Of a stretch of 6,220 bases of DNA, positions 5,544-6,220 are shown piece after piece. The translations under genes and the position numbers were made by a program. Location: positions 1-6,220 of the forward strand of contig JAEWAG010000333.1 of assembly GCA_023391775.1 (NCBI GenBank). Direction: 5' to 3'. The notes beneath the pieces were generated by a model, which made no database searches, was not told the origin of the DNA, and was given only the letters and a program-made list of their open reading frames with translations. Numbering within the stretch: position 1 is the stretch's first letter; each line of letters begins with the position of its first letter. Origin of the DNA: Pseudomonadota bacterium. Its GTDB lineage: Bacteria; Pseudomonadota; Gammaproteobacteria; Xanthomonadales; Xanthomonadaceae.

Positions 5544-6220
5544 TCCAGGCGACCGGACGTGCCTGGCGACTGGACCGGCGCCACCGTGGCGCCGCCGAAC
5601 AGCTGGCCCCACGCCACCAGCGCCGAGCCGGCCAGCAACGGCATGACCACCGCCATCAGCAGCACCTGCGCGACCAGGGCTCCGAACAGCGGCCCGGCCA
5701 CGGCCTGGGCCAGCAGGGCCACCAGCATCACCATGAAATAGACCGCGAACAGCGCGATCACCGCCAGCAGGAAGAACACCAGTACCGCCGGCAGGTTGGC
5801 CAGCGCCGCGCGCAGGCTGTCGCCCATCGCCGCCAGGCCCGGCCGGCCATCGAACAGGATCCGCGGTACGGCAACGAACACGGTCGCCGCCGCCGCCATC
5901 GCCACGCACAGGCCGGCCAGCAGCCACAGCAGGATGCGACCGGCCGGCAGTTCGGCCACCATCGCCTGCACCTGCTCGGGGGTGGGCTGCTCGCCGGCGG
6001 CGGCCATGGTGTTGAGCTCGGTGCTCACCGCCGACAGGCGCTGCAGCTGGTCCGGACCGACCAGCACCAGCAGCAGCACGCCCAGCAGCAGCCCGGCCAC
6101 GACCTGCGGCAACAGCGTGGTCAGCAGGGCCGGAGCGTGGCCGCCCTGGAGCCCGCGCGACAGGTGCGCCGGCAGCGCCGGCCGGTCCTGCTGCACCTCG
6201 CGCACCGCCCACAGCAGGCC
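5537..6220 (-). CDS. Multi-pass membrane protein, BPSS1780-like, 5' end cut off by window
   Basis: The frame is open to the right edge, so 227 C-terminal residues are visible and the true start lies outside; the GTG at 6205 is internal. About four membrane segments can be seen (visible residues about 36-55, 96-120, 144-173 and 175-203). Between the first two is a polar stretch with QPTPEQVQAMV (78-88), probably a periplasmic loop. The VREVQQDRP motif (6-14), followed by a Gly-rich helix, resembles the proteobacterial BPSS1780 family of uncharacterised membrane proteins, many of which I recall as about 250-290 residues. By that comparison 30-70 residues are missing. No catalytic motif is visible and no function is known. 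It converges on tatC with a 10-base gap, so it is unlikely to share the tat transcript. Confidence 0.65.
   Translation of the reverse strand, partial: GLLWAVREVQQDRPALPAHLSRGLQGGHAPALLTTLLPQVVAGLLLGVLLLVLVGPDQLQRLSAVSTELNTMAAAGEQPTPEQVQAMVAELPAGRILLWLLAGLCVAMAAAATVFVAVPRILFDGRPGLAAMGDSLRAALANLPAVLVFFLLAVIALFAVYFMVMLVALLAQAVAGPLFGALVAQVLLMAVVMPLLAGSALVAWGQLFGGATVAPVQSPGTSGRLEA

Noticed and set aside
5370..6212. Alternative minus-strand frame of 280 codons overlapping tatC and the membrane protein gene
   Set aside because: Gly/Ala/Arg-rich shadow of the membrane protein frame, which itself shows coherent hydrophobic segments.
1..6220. CRISPR array, insertion sequence, prophage or toxin-antitoxin module
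   Set aside because: No regularly spaced repeats, transposase or integrase motifs, or small paired genes with such motifs are visible; gene content is chromosomal housekeeping.

Overview
The window is GC-rich (roughly two thirds G+C by eye) with dense, strongly codon-biased genes and very short spacers. The TatA, TatB and TatC sequences resemble those of gammaproteobacteria. Together with the overall protein character this suggests a member of the Xanthomonadales (Stenotrophomonas/Lysobacter/Luteimonas-like). That placement comes from family resemblance alone, not from a database search.

Layout. Positions 1-203 are non-coding: a strong-looking minus-strand promoter with an A-rich upstream element faces off the left edge, and a hairpin lies behind the end of the siroheme gene. 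Positions 204-3070 hold three minus-strand genes, transcribed in the order ferrochelatase (hemH), an alpha/beta hydrolase, and a siroheme synthase-type protein. The first two overlap by 4 bases; the third follows after 77 bases. Positions 3071-3216 are a divergent intergenic region. The plus strand then carries an exported SYLF-domain protein (3217-4089) and the complete twin-arginine translocase set tatA, tatB, tatC (4131-5526), with tatB and tatC overlapping by 4 bases. Finally a minus-strand multi-pass membrane protein (5537 to the right edge, 5' end missing) converges on tatC. The two stop codons lie inside one perfect 9-bp hairpin.

How the genes fit together. The minus-strand cluster pairs two iron-insertion steps of tetrapyrrole metabolism, protoheme by HemH and siroheme by the CysG-like protein, around a hydrolase of unknown substrate. 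The plus-strand tat genes encode the full machine for exporting folded proteins, many of which carry cofactors. The SYLF protein immediately upstream has a Sec-type signal peptide and is therefore not an obvious Tat substrate.

Most of the window is housekeeping, and I do not see a convincing new defence, mobile or secondary-metabolite system. The points most worth a second look are: the siroheme protein ends in a shortened, motif-poor remnant of the uroporphyrinogen methyltransferase domain; the promoter leaving the left edge has stable-RNA-type features; and the hydrolase appears to carry its catalytic acid as a Glu after strand beta-6.
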